From Acidobacteriaceae bacterium (GTDB lineage Bacteria; Acidobacteriota; Terriglobia; Terriglobales; Acidobacteriaceae), in assembly GCA_003135495.1 (NCBI GenBank), contig PLBX01000528.1, positions 1-5,473 on the forward strand: a stretch of 5,473 bases of DNA. The letters are read 5' to 3'. Shown one piece after another: positions 4,659-5,473 of the stretch. The notes beneath the pieces are model-generated. The model saw only the letters and a program-made list of their open reading frames with translations. It ran no database searches and was not told where the DNA came from. Each line of letters opens with the position of its first letter. Position 1 is the stretch's first letter. Made by a program: the position numbers and the translations under genes.

Positions 4659-5473
4659 TGTCGCAAGTCGAAGGCAAGCGGTCAGCAATACCAGCGGACA
4701 CCGCGTCCGCTGCCGTGATCTCTCTTCAGTCACGAGAGGTTTCCAAAACCAAATCACCGACCGGGAATGCCCCGGTTGCGGCGGACGCAGACGCATCGAC
4801 CACGAAGCCGCAGCCCACCGCTGCGACAGAAACGCAGTTAGCAACACCAGCACCTACGGACGGAACTTTTGCAATTGCAAAAGTTCCCAACCCTCAAGAA
4901 CTCGCAGTGCAGCCACCTATCGTGCCCCTGCCTGCGAATGAAGCACTCACCTTCCTCGGCGTCAAGCCGGACATCAAGGACATGACGCTCGACGAGAAGT
5001 TCACGTGCCTCAAGCAATGCTTCGCTTACGGCTATGGTGTGCGGAAGGTCTTGTGCGAGGTTTTTGAGTCAATCCGTGCGGAGTTCAAGACCTACGCTAA
5101 GAACCGTGCGGACATGCCTACCGTCGAGGAAGCCTTCAAGCAGCGAGGACTCAACTATCACACCATTTACTCGGCGATACAGCGTGAGAAAGACCGCCGT
5201 GCGGAGGACGCGCAGTTCTTCGCCGCAATCACGGCACAGGCGTCGGACAAGAACATTCACGGTCTCGACGTCACCGACGACGACCTTCCCTTAGGCACAA
5301 AGGTCATCCTCGCCGACGGCACGAAGGGGCAAGTTCTCACGGCAGGCGAAAAGACAGGTTCAGAAGCAGAACCATCCTTTGAAGTCGTGACTGAAGAAGG
5401 AACTGCGTTACAGGTCAAGCGTGGGAACTTGATTACGTTAGCCGAGAAGGAAGTAGCGAAGGCTGCTGCAAGG
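4658..5473 (+). CDS. unknown element protein (3' partial)
   Basis: Not recognised. The frame runs 272 codons to the window edge without a stop. ATG at 4658 is the first start after the in-frame stop TAG at 4619-4621; GGAG (4647-4650) lies 7 nt upstream. Residues 1-90 are rich in Ala, Thr and Pro and probably disordered. Residues about 95-192 look helical: MTLDEKFTCLKQCFAYG, then a stretch around TVEEAFKQRGLNYHTIYSAI (155-174) that resembles a helix-turn-helix, then a highly charged REKDRRAEDAQFF (176-188). Residues about 207-262 (LPLGTKVILADGTKGQVL...) look like a small beta-barrel of KOW/SH3 type. Cysteines 117, 121 and 133 do not form a clear zinc site. There is no signal peptide or membrane helix, so it is probably cytoplasmic and DNA- or RNA-associated. 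It is divergent from xis-int. A perfect palindrome spans codons 69-77. The C-terminus, and possibly a catalytic domain, lies outside the window. Confidence 0.8.
   Translation, partial: MSQVEGKRSAIPADTASAAVISLQSREVSKTKSPTGNAPVAADADASTTKPQPTAATETQLATPAPTDGTFAIAKVPNPQELAVQPPIVPLPANEALTFLGVKPDIKDMTLDEKFTCLKQCFAYGYGVRKVLCEVFESIRAEFKTYAKNRADMPTVEEAFKQRGLNYHTIYSAIQREKDRRAEDAQFFAAITAQASDKNIHGLDVTDDDLPLGTKVILADGTKGQVLTAGEKTGSEAEPSFEVVTEEGTALQVKRGNLITLAEKEVAKAAAR
4862..4887. repeat. perfect 26-bp palindrome inside the coding sequence
   Basis: The half-site GGAACTTTTGCAA (4862-4874) is followed directly by its exact reverse complement (4875-4887), with no spacer. It encodes GTFAIAKVP (residues 69-77) of the unknown protein, at the end of the disordered N-terminal region. 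In RNA it can form an 11-bp stem with an AAUU loop. A perfect 13-bp half palindrome is expected about once in ten thousand windows of this size. It could be a dimeric protein's binding site, an mRNA hairpin, or a small palindromic element inserted in frame. Confidence 0.85.

Larger units (their letters stand above)
2537..5473. mobile_element. integrative element at tRNA-Thr (left end only)
   Basis: Three observations support this. An intact tRNA-Thr gene is followed 19 bp later by the end of a tyrosine recombinase gene. An excisionase-like HTH gene overlaps the start of int. A divergent gene of unknown function comes next. This order matches prophages, satellites and genomic islands. Nothing in the visible part (no capsid, terminase, relaxase or replication gene) tells which of these it is. 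The right boundary is outside the window. Confidence 0.75.

Noticed and set aside
4497..4718. 73-codon plus-strand frame in the divergent region
   Set aside because: It runs through the hairpin cluster and into the unknown gene out of frame; no ribosome site and no recognisable sequence.
4642..4941. 99-codon plus-strand frame starting with GTG in the RBS hairpin
   Set aside because: It overlaps the 272-codon frame starting at 4658 in another frame, is Arg/Ser/Cys-rich in a low-complexity way, and has no proper ribosome site.
5034..5294. 86-codon plus-strand and 63-codon minus-strand frames
   Set aside because: Both are shadows of the longer frame; the plus-strand one is a Ser/Arg/Thr-rich out-of-frame reading.
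4163..5473. Second copy of the tRNA-Thr 3' end (attR) or a CRISPR array
   Set aside because: No match to the T-arm and acceptor sequence and no regularly spaced repeats were found by eye.

Overview
The window looks like a piece of an Acidobacteriota chromosome (probably class Terriglobia) with the left end of an integrated mobile element. The host assignment rests on the first gene, which resembles the acidobacterial DUF6599 family, and on the moderately GC-rich sequence; it is inference, since no marker gene is present.

Chromosomal part, 1-2536. Positions 1-1146 hold the 3' portion of a gene for an exported, C-terminally membrane-anchored DUF6599-like protein (+). It converges with a secreted metallo-beta-lactamase-fold hydrolase (1452-2360, -). 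Between them lies a strong bidirectional terminator hairpin (1358-1390). A promoter-like sequence about 80 nt upstream of the hairpin suggests a small RNA rather than empty spacer. Then follows a complete tRNA-Thr with anticodon CGT (2461-2536, +).

Element part, 2537-5473 and beyond. A tyrosine recombinase gene (2556-3758, -) ends 19 bp from the tRNA 3' end, the usual layout of an integrative element whose attachment site is the 3' part of a tRNA gene. Only this end is visible. Upstream of int, overlapping it by 4 nt, is a small helix-turn-helix gene of the excisionase type (3755-4162, -), so the two form an operon. After a 495-bp gene-free divergent region, a gene of unknown function starts at 4658 (+) and stays open for 272 codons to the window edge.

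The most unusual signals cluster around that last gene. Its 5' leader contains a run of hairpins. The last is a perfect 11-bp stem that covers most of the Shine-Dalgarno sequence and the A of the start codon. Inside the gene is a perfect 26-bp palindrome (4862-4887). Two 5-5-5 dyads lie in the divergent region, and an 11-bp tandem direct repeat sits in the 3' end of int next to the presumed attachment site, where integrase arm sites would be expected. Together they suggest a compact element with a core of int, a small DNA-binding protein and a divergent gene under post-transcriptional control. The function of that gene and the regulatory roles are inference.
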